From NCBI GenBank assembly GCA_015064665.1, contig SVRU01000052.1:1-19935 (forward strand): a stretch of DNA of 19,935 nucleotides. Reading direction: 5' to 3'. Below the pieces are notes generated by a model. That model was not told where the DNA came from and searched no databases. It was given only the letters and a program-made list of their open reading frames with translations. Source of the DNA: Oscillospiraceae bacterium (GTDB lineage Bacteria; Bacillota_A; Clostridia; Oscillospirales; CAG-272). The translations under genes and the position numbers were made by a program. Every line of letters starts with the position of its first letter. The stretch's first letter is position 1. Below, one piece after another: positions 1 through 7,752 of the stretch.

Positions 1-115
1 TCTTGCGTTATGCGGATAGCCGAGCTTCACAAGCAATTTCGGCGGAACGACATTAGAGCCGCAACCCCGCATAGCAAATTCTCCGCAGGTTTATTGTGGA
101 GCCAAAATTTAATAC

Positions 116-172
116 GCCCCTGTAGCTCAGCTGGTAGAGCACTTGACTTTTAATCAAGGTGTCCGGAGTTCG
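116..172 (+). tRNA. tRNA-Lys (UUU), 3' end missing
   Basis: The acceptor 5' strand (GCCCCTG, 116-122), D-arm (GCTC/GAGC, 125-140) and anticodon arm (CTTGA / loop with TTT at 149-151 / TCAAG) are intact, and the 5' T-stem CGGAG (164-168) leads into TTCG. After 172 the sequence departs from a tRNA. The T-loop A58 position is a C, no CTCCG follows to close the T-stem, and there is no CAGGGGC to pair with the acceptor strand. As written it cannot fold into a complete tRNA, so it is either a remnant cut by a rearrangement or an assembly joint. The identity Lys(UUU) is secure; function is doubtful. Confidence 0.75.
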
Positions 173-269
173 CATACCGCCTTGCGGCATAATTTATGCA
201 AGTTAAAAAATATTTTTAATAAAACCATTTTATTTTAGTTAAAAAACAGTAAATTTATCAGAAAAGCAC

Positions 270-298
270 TTGACAAATGCTAATGAAATATTTATAAT
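270..298 (+). promoter_or_regulatory. Sigma70-type promoter of the surface protein gene
   Basis: A perfect -35 TTGACA (270-275), a 17-bp spacer and a perfect -10 TATAAT (293-298). The predicted start near 305 leaves a 44-nt leader containing a small CACGT/ACGTG inverted repeat (306-323) and the AGGAGG-like site before the ATG at 349. Confidence 0.85.
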
Positions 299-348
299 TA
301 ATTCACACGTGTTTGTTTACGTGCATAAATTTCAATTGGAGGACAACT

Positions 349-3171
349 ATGAAGACAAAAAGCACGAAACGCGCGTTGCTTTCCGCTATCCTCGCATTGG
401 TAATGACCGTATCAATGCTGGTTGGAACGACATTCGCGTGGTTCACAGACTCTGTTACCTCAGCGGGCAACAAAATCGTTGCAGGTAACCTTGACGTTGA
501 GCTTTATATGTTCGACGGCACAAGCTACGTTGACATTTCCGATGAAACCAGACCCATCTTTGGTGAGGGCGGTCTTATCGACGCAAATGAGAACGTAAGC
601 AATCTTTGGGAGCCCGGCAAGACTCAGGTAGTTTATCTTGCTATCAAGAACGCAGGCTCTCTTGCTCTTAAGTATAAGGTAGCTCTTAACGTTACCGAAA
701 TTACTGAGAAGCTCAATGAGGTTGTAACCTACACCATCACCCCCGATGCAAAGGCAGACGAGGCAGATAAGAAGGTAACCGCATGGGACGGCACAAATGC
801 AAACAAGGTAGCACTTGGTGAGCAGGTTGTTTCCGGTATCGCAGGCGAGCCCTACGTTGCTATGCAGCCGGATTCAATTCACTATTTCGCACTTTCCGTA
901 CATATGGACGAGCTTGCAGGCAACGAGTATATGAAGGGCTCTATCACCTTCGACCTCACCGTTCTTGCTGCTCAGGTTGAAAGCGAATTCGATTCCTTCG
1001 GCAACGATTATGACGGCGGTCTTGGCGACTACGTTTTCGGAACCGAACCCGGTACAATCAAGGAAAATGCTGACGGCTCCAAGGTGTTCTATTCCGACAC
1101 AACGGACAGGGTTCGTCTTATGGCTCTTCCCGAGAACGTTGGATCAACCTACGCTGTTCCTCTTGAGGTAAACGACCTCGGCGGAGCAATAGCCGGCAAC
1201 AAGACTATTGAAACTCTTATAATTCATCCGGGTGTAACAACAGCATATAAATCTCTTGAAAATAATACTACTGTTAAAGATGTAGTATTTGAGGAGGGTA
1301 CCACCACTCTTCCTAACCGTCTTTTCTATAGATCTGCTGTTGAAAGCGTTGTAATTCCCGAGGGCGTTACAACAGTTGAAGATCACGCGTTCTATTCTTC
1401 AAACGTTAAGACTGTTGTATTCCCCGAATCCGTAACCAGCGTTGGTACTCATCTCTTCGATTCCAGTGCCGGAATTGAGACGGTTATTTTCAAGGGCGAC
1501 GTTGAAATTCAGTACTATATGTTCCGTGCTTGCGCTTCCCTTAAGACGGTTATCTTTGAGGGCGAGAACACAACCTGCGCTCCCGGAAGCGGAATGGCAT
1601 TCTCTAACAAGCAGACCGGTGATGCAAGTAACATAACAATTTACGCAACCAGCCAGGCTACCGTTGATAGCATCAAGGCTAATACAAACAGCATAACCGG
1701 TATTTCCTACGAGGTTGTTGACGTCGTTTCCGATGGCTTCTATATGGACGTTGATGCTGATGTTTACGGCAGAAACAGAACCTATTACGTTGCCAGCGGA
1801 GAAGCTATGGCAGCATTTGCGGCTTGGCGCGAAAGCGTTCCCGCTTATGAGTACAGCCCCTATTCCGCATTCGGAACTCTTCTTTGCGACATTGATATGA
1901 CCGGCGTGGCTTATACTCCCTTCAACTGTAATCTCACGGTGTTCGACGGCAATGGCTTCACCATCAGCAATCTTAACGCAGGTCAGGGTGTAAACGGAAA
2001 GAGCGGACTTGTTTCCTACCTTGGCGGCGGTCTTATTAAGAACCTCACCCTTGAAAACGCAACTGTAAGCGGTTGCCAGGCCGGTCTTTTCGCAGGTCAG
2101 AGTGAGGGCGGTAAGATTGAAAACTGCTTCATCGCAGGTAAGGATAACAAGGTTATCTGGTCCCAGAACACTACAAGCTCCTACGATGAGCAGTATAGCG
2201 GTATCGGCGCAGTAGTTGGCTGGAGCAACGGTGGTAGCTTCGAGGTGACCGTGCTTGACGGTGCTGTTGTTGCTCTTGATGAAAACGGTATGACTACTCT
2301 TGGAACTAAGGTAGATAGCTTCATCGGTGGCGGCGCGGCTAACGGCAACGCAAGCGGTATTGTAAATAACGGTATTGCAGACACAGCGTTGGTTTCAGCT
2401 CCCGCAACAAATGAAGCATTTAAGGACGCACTTGCTTCCTCTGACATCGTTGACGTAACTCTTCCCGATGGCACATTTACTCTTCCTTCTCCTGCTAACA
2501 GATATGAGCAGAAGATAATTAATATCTCCGGCACCAAGGATACCGTTGTTGATATCACTCTTGGTAGCTATATGGAGAAGGCAAACATTACCTTTGAGGG
2601 CGTTACCATCAAGGGCGGTGTTGGCAAGGCAGGCGGAAACGGCTCCGACTATGCAGCGCTTTATTCCGAAAACGTTACCTACATTGATTGCTACTTTGAC
2701 GGTGGCTTCAGAGTTGGGCGTGACGGCGCAACCTTCATCGGATGTACCTTCGACCTCACAACCACAAGCTCCACAGGTATGGAGTACGTTTGGACCTACG
2801 GTAACGACGTAATCTTCGATGATTGTATCTTCAACACCTCCGGTAAGGCTATCCTTGTTTACAAGGACGGCGGCAACGAGGTTTCCAAGGTTACTGTTAA
2901 GAATTGCGAATTCAACGCAGATCAGGGCGCTAAGGCAGGTGCAATTGCAAACCAGAACTGCGCTGCAATTGAAATAGATAACCGCGGATGCGGCGTTGAC
3001 CTTGTTATCGAGGGCAATACAATTGACTCCAAGTTCTCCGGTGAATGGAGAATCAAGGACATCAACTCCTCCGCTAAGATTATTGTTTCCGGCGTTGAAT
3101 ATACCACCCTCGCTCTTGACGGCAAGGTTATGGAAAGAGATGCGTATAAAAACGTTACCTTTGCAGAATAA
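349..3171 (+). CDS. SipW-type signal peptide surface protein with BspA-like repeats and beta-helix region
   Basis: A 940-aa exported protein. The start at 349 is chosen because GGAGG lies 6 bp upstream; a longer reading frame to 313 has no ribosome site. Residues 1-34 have a lysine-rich n-region, a hydrophobic core and the TTFAWFTD motif typical of SipW-dependent (TasA/CalY-type) signal peptides, followed by a conserved G-N-x-D-V-E-L stretch. Residues about 282-408 are short repeats of the BspA-like leucine-rich type (V-x-x-V-V-I-P-E-G-V-T-x-V). Residues about 548-630 are glycine-rich, GLUG-like. The C-terminal third (about 725-900) has spaced I/F-x-G-x-x-I and N-C-x-F/I turns expected of a right-handed beta-helix. 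There is no LPXTG or C-terminal membrane segment, and no sipW gene is nearby. Probably cell-surface or matrix associated; its ligand is unknown. Confidence 0.85.
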   Translation: MKTKSTKRALLSAILALVMTVSMLVGTTFAWFTDSVTSAGNKIVAGNLDVELYMFDGTSYVDISDETRPIFGEGGLIDANENVSNLWEPGKTQVVYLAIKNAGSLALKYKVALNVTEITEKLNEVVTYTITPDAKADEADKKVTAWDGTNANKVALGEQVVSGIAGEPYVAMQPDSIHYFALSVHMDELAGNEYMKGSITFDLTVLAAQVESEFDSFGNDYDGGLGDYVFGTEPGTIKENADGSKVFYSDTTDRVRLMALPENVGSTYAVPLEVNDLGGAIAGNKTIETLIIHPGVTTAYKSLENNTTVKDVVFEEGTTTLPNRLFYRSAVESVVIPEGVTTVEDHAFYSSNVKTVVFPESVTSVGTHLFDSSAGIETVIFKGDVEIQYYMFRACASLKTVIFEGENTTCAPGSGMAFSNKQTGDASNITIYATSQATVDSIKANTNSITGISYEVVDVVSDGFYMDVDADVYGRNRTYYVASGEAMAAFAAWRESVPAYEYSPYSAFGTLLCDIDMTGVAYTPFNCNLTVFDGNGFTISNLNAGQGVNGKSGLVSYLGGGLIKNLTLENATVSGCQAGLFAGQSEGGKIENCFIAGKDNKVIWSQNTTSSYDEQYSGIGAVVGWSNGGSFEVTVLDGAVVALDENGMTTLGTKVDSFIGGGAANGNASGIVNNGIADTALVSAPATNEAFKDALASSDIVDVTLPDGTFTLPSPANRYEQKIINISGTKDTVVDITLGSYMEKANITFEGVTIKGGVGKAGGNGSDYAALYSENVTYIDCYFDGGFRVGRDGATFIGCTFDLTTTSSTGMEYVWTYGNDVIFDDCIFNTSGKAILVYKDGGNEVSKVTVKNCEFNADQGAKAGAIANQNCAAIEIDNRGCGVDLVIEGNTIDSKFSGEWRIKDINSSAKIIVSGVEYTTLALDGKVMERDAYKNVTFAE

Positions 3172-3208
3172 TCAGCACTCTTTCACTGAAAACTGAAAAA
3201 GATAAAGA

Positions 3209-3250
3209 AAGCCCCGTAAATGCAATCAATTGTTTGCATTTACGGGGCTT
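3209..3250. terminator. Bidirectional intrinsic terminator
   Basis: A perfect 17-bp inverted repeat (3209-3225 with 3234-3250) with GC-rich core GCCCCG, an 8-nt loop, an A-rich left flank and a T-rich right flank. It sits between convergent genes and can end both the surface protein transcript and the tyrS-HAD transcript. Confidence 0.9.
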
Positions 3251-3277
3251 TTGTATTATGAAAGCGAATATCTAAAA

Positions 3278-4051
3278 TTACTTAAGCAAATCTCCAACAC
3301 CGCCTGCGATGTATTTGGGACGGTAGGGGAATTTGTCAATATCCTCAACGGCGGTAACACCCGAAAGGACGAGAACAGTATCAACGTTTGATTCAATTCC
3401 CGCGATAATATCCGTATCCATTCTGTCGCCGATAAAGGCGATATCCTCGCTATGTAAGCCTATTTTGCGAAGACCGTGGCGGAGCATTAAGGGGTTGGGC
3501 TTTCCAACGAAATACGCCTTCTTTCCCGTTGCAATCTCGATAGGTGCAACAAGGGCGCCCGTTGCAGGGAAGATGCCCGTTTCGGTAACTCCTGTTGTGT
3601 CGGGGTTTGTGCCGATAAGCTTGGCTCCCTTGTTTACAAGGGATATAGCCTTTTCTATCTTCTCAAAGCTATAAGTGCGGGTTTCTCCAACAACAACGTA
3701 CTCGGGATTTATATCGTTCATATAAATTTTATGGTCGTAGAGCGCCTTGGAAAGTGCCGCCTCGCCGATAACGTAGGCTGTGCAGCCGGGCGACTGATGC
3801 TCAAGAAATTCGGCTGTCGCCATAGCGCTTGTGTAGAAATGGTCGGCAGAAACCGAAAGCCCCATTCTCTCAAGCTTCATCGAAAGCTCGTGAGGTGTTC
3901 TTTCGGGGCTGTTGGTGAGAAAGACGAATTTTTTGTTGTTATCAATCAGGTAATTAACGAATTCACGAACGCCCTCGAGAATTTTGTTACCATGATAGAT
4001 AACGCCGTCCATATCGCAGATAAAGCCCTGCTTTTCAAGAATTTCTTTCAT
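3278..4051 (-). CDS. HAD-superfamily IIA phosphatase (NagD-like)
   Basis: A 257-aa protein with all four HAD motifs: motif I DMDGVIYHG (nucleophile D13, acid D15), motif II LTNS (residues 45-48), motif III lysine in GKPNP (K184), and motif IV GDRMDTD (208-214). The length and the cap inserted between motifs II and III fit class IIA enzymes (NagD, AraL, p-nitrophenyl phosphatases), which remove phosphate from sugar phosphates or nucleotides in the cytosol; the substrate cannot be read from sequence. AAGGAG lies upstream of the ATG. The gene starts 14 bp after the tyrS stop, so the two are very probably cotranscribed under the tyrS T-box, perhaps as a housecleaning enzyme. Confidence 0.9.
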   Translation of the reverse strand: MKEILEKQGFICDMDGVIYHGNKILEGVREFVNYLIDNNKKFVFLTNSPERTPHELSMKLERMGLSVSADHFYTSAMATAEFLEHQSPGCTAYVIGEAALSKALYDHKIYMNDINPEYVVVGETRTYSFEKIEKAISLVNKGAKLIGTNPDTTGVTETGIFPATGALVAPIEIATGKKAYFVGKPNPLMLRHGLRKIGLHSEDIAFIGDRMDTDIIAGIESNVDTVLVLSGVTAVEDIDKFPYRPKYIAGGVGDLLK

Positions 4052-4065
4052 TTTTTCTCCTTGGC

Positions 4066-5289
4066 TTAAGCCTTAAGAACGAACTTGTTGAAGCTCTTCT
4101 TTCCTCTCTTAACAAGAACACCTGCTGAAAGCTGCTCGCGTGTTACGAGCGCCTTAACGTCCGTTACCTTTTCTCCGTCGAGAGAAACACCGCCCTGCTC
4201 GATTGCGCGTCTGCCCTCGGAGCGAGAGGGAACCATCTTGCCGAGAACGAGAAGTCCGTTAACGTCAATTGCATCGTCGCGGAGCATATCAAGGGGAACC
4301 TCAACTGTGGGAGTCATAGAGGAGTCGCCTGCGCCAAAGAGAGCCTTTGATGCATTTCTTGCAGCCTCTGCCTCTTGCTCGCCGTGAACAAGCTTTGTAA
4401 GCTCGTAGGCAAGAATGTCCTTTGCCTCGTTGAGCTGCGCGCCCTCCCAAGAATCCATTTTGTCAATCTCTTCAAGGGGAAGGAAGGTGAGCATTCTTAT
4501 ACATTTAAGAACGTCAGCATCGCCAACGTTTCTCCAATACTGGTAGAAATCGTAGGGAGAGGTTTTCTTGGGGTCGAGCCAAACTGCGCCGTTTGCGGTC
4601 TTACCCATCTTTTTACCCTCGGAGTTAAGGAGGAGGGTGATTGTCATAGCATAGGCGTCCTTGCCAAGCTTACGTCTGATAAGCTCTGTTCCGCCAAGCA
4701 TATTTGACCACTGGTCGTCACCGCCAAACTGCATATTACAGCCGTATTCCTTGAAAAGATGATAGAAGTCGTAAGACTGCATAATCATATAGTTGAATTC
4801 AAGGAAGGAAAGACCCTTTTCCATTCTCTGCTTGTAGCATTCTGCGGTAAGCATTCTGTTAACGGAGAAGCAAGCGCCAACCTCTCTGAGCATATCAACG
4901 TATTTAATGTCGAGAAGCCAATCTGCGTTGTTAACCATAATTGCCTTGCCCTCGCCGAACTCGATGAACTTTTCCATCTGAGCCTTGAAGCAATCGCAGT
5001 TGTGCTGAATAGTTTCAGTCGTCATCATAGAGCGCATATCGGTTCTGCCGGAGGGGTCGCCAATGTGACCTGTTCCGCCGCCGATAAGCACGATGGGGCG
5101 GTTGCCTGCCATCTGAAGTCTTTTCATAAGGCAAAGAGCCATAAAGTGACCAACGTGAAGGCTGTCAGCCGTGGGGTCAAAGCCAATGTAAAATACAGCC
5201 TTGCCCTCGTTTACAAGGTCCTTGATTTCATTTTCGTCAGTTACCTGCGCGATAAGTCCGCGGGCAACAAGCTCGTCGTAAATTTTCAT
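4066..5289 (-). CDS. tyrS: Tyrosyl-tRNA synthetase
   Basis: A 407-aa class I aminoacyl-tRNA synthetase that charges tRNA-Tyr in the cytosol. The family signature [15 protein letters not shown] (34-48) carries the HIGH-type motif HVGH. The KMSKS-type loop is KMGKT (227-231). The tyrosine pocket region has QFGGDDQW (187-194). A C-terminal S4-type RNA-binding domain occupies roughly 340-407. The length matches bacterial TyrRS. The start at 5289 has GAGGA just upstream; an open frame to 5610 runs through the T-box leader and is not coding. It is the first gene of an operon with the HAD phosphatase. Confidence 0.97.
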   Translation of the reverse strand: MKIYDELVARGLIAQVTDENEIKDLVNEGKAVFYIGFDPTADSLHVGHFMALCLMKRLQMAGNRPIVLIGGGTGHIGDPSGRTDMRSMMTTETIQHNCDCFKAQMEKFIEFGEGKAIMVNNADWLLDIKYVDMLREVGACFSVNRMLTAECYKQRMEKGLSFLEFNYMIMQSYDFYHLFKEYGCNMQFGGDDQWSNMLGGTELIRRKLGKDAYAMTITLLLNSEGKKMGKTANGAVWLDPKKTSPYDFYQYWRNVGDADVLKCIRMLTFLPLEEIDKMDSWEGAQLNEAKDILAYELTKLVHGEQEAEAARNASKALFGAGDSSMTPTVEVPLDMLRDDAIDVNGLLVLGKMVPSRSEGRRAIEQGGVSLDGEKVTDVKALVTREQLSAGVLVKRGKKSFNKFVLKA

Positions 5290-5326
5290 TTTTTGTCCTC
5301 GCTTTATATAATTCTTTTTTAAACCA

Positions 5327-5359
5327 AAATAAAACGCCCTCGGGAAAACCCAAGGGCGT
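5327..5359 (-). terminator. T-box regulated terminator
   Basis: An 11-bp stem (5334-5344 with 5349-5359, one G-U pair) with a 4-nt loop and a U-rich tail on the minus strand. Its upstream arm lies just downstream of the T-box core, as required for the antiterminator/terminator switch. Confidence 0.9.
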
Positions 5360-5665
5360 GCAATTAACGCGGTACCACCTTGATTTGCCAAAAATTCGGC
5401 CTCAGATTTCCTTGGCGGCAGGGTGCAAACGGGCACCGAGTGCGGCGAAAATCTGGTATTACAAAAGCGAATACGCCAAAACAAAAGCCACGCCAAAGAA
5501 AACGCGCAATAACGGGCGCACCCGTCGTAGCCTACACACCGCATGCGGCGGCTTCGGTACGCACTCGGGAACGTATTCGCAAAACGGTAATCACTCGCGC
5601 CTCTCATCAAACGGCAACTTTCTGTGAGCTACACCGCCGCTACTTCTTTCCCTCACGGCTTTAAC
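5334..5665 (-). promoter_or_regulatory. T-box riboswitch leader of tyrS
   Basis: On the minus strand the leader ends with the T-box core AAGGTGGTACCGCG (5368-5381), which pairs with the uncharged tRNA acceptor end in this family, followed by the terminator at 5334-5359. A UAC tyrosine codon preceded by GAA (5573-5575) is a plausible specifier. The segment between stem I and the antiterminator is long and hairpin-rich. Expected behaviour is read-through into tyrS when tRNA-Tyr is uncharged. The core motif and terminator are directly visible; the specifier position is inferred. Confidence 0.93.
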
Positions 5666-5671
5666 TATTAT

Positions 5672-5700
5672 ATTCTACCACAAATATTTATAATTGTCAA
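5672..5700 (-). promoter_or_regulatory. Promoter of the tyrS T-box transcript
   Basis: Reading the minus strand: TTGACA (5700-5695), a 17-bp spacer and TAGAAT (5677-5672), with an overlapping TATAAT a few bases on. The inverted repeat of the integrated element begins only 31 bp upstream of the -35, so the insertion leaves this promoter whole. Confidence 0.88.
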
Positions 5701-5731
5701 GGCTTTATCCGATTTTAGAAGCATTCTTCGT

Positions 5732-5752
5732 ATGTTAATATTTATAGTGCAA
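5732..5752 (+). repeat. Left terminal inverted repeat
   Basis: This 21-bp sequence begins ATGTTAATA and ends TAGTGCAA. It matches the reverse complement of 19833-19853 at 17 of 21 positions, with the 8-bp inner block TAGTGCAA and the ATGT outer block conserved. It borders the hairpin-rich origin-like region. Confidence 0.68.
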
Positions 5753-5911
5753 GGCCCTGAGGGTATTTTCCTCGGCGATCTTGCACTATTTTCATATCTT
5801 CCCGACCCCGCGGGGGTGGGAAGATATGAAAATTCGCGAATGGTTTGATTGCGCCCTGGGAGGTGTTTATCGAGTCTTTGCGACCGTTTGAACGCCGTCG
5901 GGAACGGCGTT
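5745..5911. other. Triple-hairpin region, candidate replication origin or packaging signal
   Basis: Three inverted repeats lie in tandem ahead of the first phage gene. 5745-5788 has 9-bp arms TAGTGCAAG/CTTGCACTA. 5789-5832 has 15-bp perfect arms around a CCCC/GGGG core. 5891-5911 has 8-bp arms AACGCCGT/ACGGCGTT. None has a clear terminator U-tract. Filamentous phages need a nicking origin, a complementary-strand origin and a hairpin packaging signal, and this position next to rep fits one or more of these. The nick site cannot be assigned by eye. Confidence 0.55.
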
Positions 5912-5924
5912 CCCTCTTAGATAC

Positions 5925-5975
5925 AAATACCGTATAGGTTTAAAAGCCGCTTAGGCATAAATACCGATTAGGTTT
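5925..5975 (+). repeat. Two 17-bp direct repeats upstream of the phage early genes
   Basis: AAATACCG plus a 9-bp tail ending AGGTTT occurs at 5925-5941 and again at 5959-5975, 34 bp apart, differing at a few positions in the tail. Each copy is itself an ACC-5-GGT palindrome. Candidate binding sites for Rep (iterons) or for a repressor controlling the downstream genes. Confidence 0.5.
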
Positions 5976-6013
5976 TGTTATATTTTTAAGCCGAGAGGCA
6001 GAAGGAGGCCATT

Positions 6014-6256
6014 ATGGCAGGAGTAAATTTATTTAAGCGCAAGAAAAAGTACACAGGAGCTGACGGAAAGGAAAAGGTTGCTACCAACTTTTATGTAAAG
6101 TGCGGTGAAGAAGGTGAACTTATTGCCGTTGACATCCATTATTTTCCAAATCCTAAATTGAATGATCGTGATCCTGGATTCCTGGGACGTAAAGCTGTAC
6201 TTGAAGCATTTGCGACAACACTTCCCGATGAGGAAGTAAATGACGAAAACAAATAA
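6014..6256 (+). CDS. Small basic/acidic protein, candidate ssDNA-binding protein
   Basis: An 80-aa protein with a strong ribosome site (GAAGGAGG, 7 bp upstream). The N-terminus is lysine-rich (LFKRKKKYTG), followed by an alternating hydrophobic/charged stretch (ATNFYVKC, ELIAVDIHYF) that looks like beta strands, and an acidic tail. It lies directly before rep, where filamentous phages often encode the small ssDNA-binding protein (pV-type) that coats the viral strand. That role is inferred from size, position and likely beta content; I do not recognise a conserved motif. Two hairpins separate it from rep. Confidence 0.7.
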   Translation: MAGVNLFKRKKKYTGADGKEKVATNFYVKCGEEGELIAVDIHYFPNPKLNDRDPGFLGRKAVLEAFATTLPDEEVNDENK

Positions 6257-6275
6257 ATTCTTAGGGGTTTTTCGG

Positions 6276-6336
6276 GCGAAGTTTTGTTCTGAAAAGTACA
6301 AAATTTCGCTTACCCCCCACGGCTAACAGGGGGGTA
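6276..6336 (+). other. Tandem hairpins between the first phage gene and rep
   Basis: 12-bp arms at 6276-6287 and 6298-6309 (one G-U), then 8-bp arms TACCCCCC/GGGGGGTA at 6311-6318 and 6329-6336. No U-tract follows either. They end 14 bp before the rep ribosome site, so they may set the expression ratio of the two genes by attenuation, RNA processing or translational control, or belong to the origin. Confidence 0.5.
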
Positions 6337-6360
6337 GAACGTACATGCAGGAGGTAAAAT

Positions 6361-7530
6361 ATGCATTATTCCGATAAAATACCCGATTTTCCGAAAGAAA
6401 ACAGAATTATCTTTGACTGGGTATCATTTACTACTCGCAAACATTCTGTTCACGATCTTGTTAAGCTGTTGTCGTTATGCGATTGCTCTTTCGAAACCGT
6501 AAGAGGTTCAAAAGGATTTATGTATCGTCTTTATTTCTCCGGAATATCAATTCATTTTAATGAAAACGAATTATCGCAAAGCGGAGATTTTATATGGCTT
6601 GAAATGTCCGGACAAGGTTGCCGTTCTTTCGAAACTTACGGCAACGGAGATTATGAAAAATTTTTCAAGCTCGTGAGGCAGGATCCCGACAACATACATA
6701 TTACACGTCTTGACGTGGCCTTTGATGATATGACAGGGGTTTTCAATATTGGAAGCGTTTGCGACGAGGTGCGAGAAGAGCATTTCGTATCTCGGACAAG
6801 TACATATCAATCAATTTATTCAAATTCAGGTAATGCAGTATATTTCGGTTCAAAAAAATCAAACGTATTTATCCGAATATACGATAAAGCCGCTGAACGA
6901 GGTTTTGACGGCGAGCAATTTCATTGGGTGCGTTGCGAGCTTCAGCTGAAGGATGTTAATGCTAAAGGGTTTGTCGATAAGCTTGAGAATAAAGATTTAC
7001 GAGAATTATATCTCGGTGTTTTAAAGAATTATATCTCTTTCCGTATTCCAACTGGTGATTCAAACAAAAGGCGTTGGCCTGTTGCTGAATGGTGGTCTGA
7101 TTTTCTTGATGATGCTGTTCGTGTGTCTGTTTGGAGCAAGCCTGGTATTGATTACAATTTATCCGCTTGTGAACGTTATGTAATGACTCAGCCGATAGGT
7201 AGCATTAAAACTTTAATAGAGATTTTTGGTAAAGATGCTTTCTTCGAAATGATAAGGAAAGCCCCTGCTCCCAAAAATCCTAAATATAAACAACTTATAG
7301 CCCAGGCGTTTGCTTCAACCAGGTTAAACAGCGAAGAAACGACTGTGGATAAATTCGTTGAGCTCCTAAATTACGATGAGTTAGATTTCCTTTATGATAT
7401 GGCCGAGAATTTCAGAGAAACTCGCAGGCTGCATAAGTTAAAAGTTTTGGAATTTAATCAAAAGCAGATGGCTCAACGTATTCATAGGGATTTATATGGT
7501 TCATCCGACAATAAGTCAGGAAGAAAATAA
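6361..7530 (+). CDS. Rolling-circle replication initiator (Rep_trans family)
   Basis: A 389-aa protein with GGAGG 8 bp before the ATG. Visible family features of the Rep_trans/pT181 RepC and inovirus initiator group: I-T-R-L-D-V-A-F-D-D at 114-123, a Y-F-G-S-K-K-S plus R-I-Y-D-K-A-A-E segment at 161-179 that should hold the active-site region, and V-R-C-E-L-Q-L-K at 190-197. A W-W-x-D-F-L motif follows near 244-249. The enzyme nicks the double-strand origin, stays bound through a tyrosine and starts rolling-circle replication. The origin is probably the hairpin cluster upstream. The assignment is firm at family level; which tyrosine is catalytic is not certain by eye. Confidence 0.9.
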   Translation: MHYSDKIPDFPKENRIIFDWVSFTTRKHSVHDLVKLLSLCDCSFETVRGSKGFMYRLYFSGISIHFNENELSQSGDFIWLEMSGQGCRSFETYGNGDYEKFFKLVRQDPDNIHITRLDVAFDDMTGVFNIGSVCDEVREEHFVSRTSTYQSIYSNSGNAVYFGSKKSNVFIRIYDKAAERGFDGEQFHWVRCELQLKDVNAKGFVDKLENKDLRELYLGVLKNYISFRIPTGDSNKRRWPVAEWWSDFLDDAVRVSVWSKPGIDYNLSACERYVMTQPIGSIKTLIEIFGKDAFFEMIRKAPAPKNPKYKQLIAQAFASTRLNSEETTVDKFVELLNYDELDFLYDMAENFRETRRLHKLKVLEFNQKQMAQRIHRDLYGSSDNKSGRK

Positions 7531-7548
7531 ATTTTAGGAGGTGCACTC

Positions 7549-7731
7549 ATGGCGAAATATTTTGAAAGTCCGCAGAAGAAGTCAGAGCGGTATGCGGGTG
7601 AGCTAAAGCGGAAAAAGGATTTCCGAGGGCAAAAGCTTTCAAAATCCAAAGCGACGTACCGTATGGGCTATTTAAATGCCCGGCGCGATGCAAGCGCGGC
7701 GAGGAAAGCCATACGAAAAGTTGCTCGATAA
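7549..7731 (+). CDS. Small basic protein, unknown
   Basis: A 60-aa highly basic protein (about one third Lys/Arg), with AGGAGG before the ATG and 18 bp after rep. The C-terminal half, YRMGYLNARRDASAARKAIR, is predicted helical and loosely resembles the Y-x-x-G-Y-x-x-A/G pattern of the 107-aa basic protein at 12461. Possibly a nucleic-acid-binding or accessory replication protein. No family recognised. Confidence 0.7.
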   Translation: MAKYFESPQKKSERYAGELKRKKDFRGQKLSKSKATYRMGYLNARRDASAARKAIRKVAR

Positions 7732-7752
7732 TAAATTTTACGAGGTTCAAAA

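Noticed and set aside
81..101. CTCCGCAGG upstream of the tRNA as the missing 3' half (a permuted tRNA)
   Set aside because: Only nine bases match, the acceptor strand is incomplete, and the stretch is explained by its own CTCCGCA/TGTGGAG hairpin.
2181..2558. Minus-strand ORF inside the surface protein gene
   Set aside because: Shadow of a repetitive, GC-biased coding region with no ribosome site; the same holds for the long antisense frames inside tyrS, the ATPase and the transposase.
5290..5610. N-terminal extension of tyrosyl-tRNA synthetase
   Set aside because: The open frame covers the T-box core and terminator; the ATG at 5289 has a good ribosome site and gives the normal family length.
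5721..5760. A dif/Xer site as the phage integration point
   Set aside because: No recognisable pair of XerC/XerD half-sites around either boundary, and a full DDE transposase is present.
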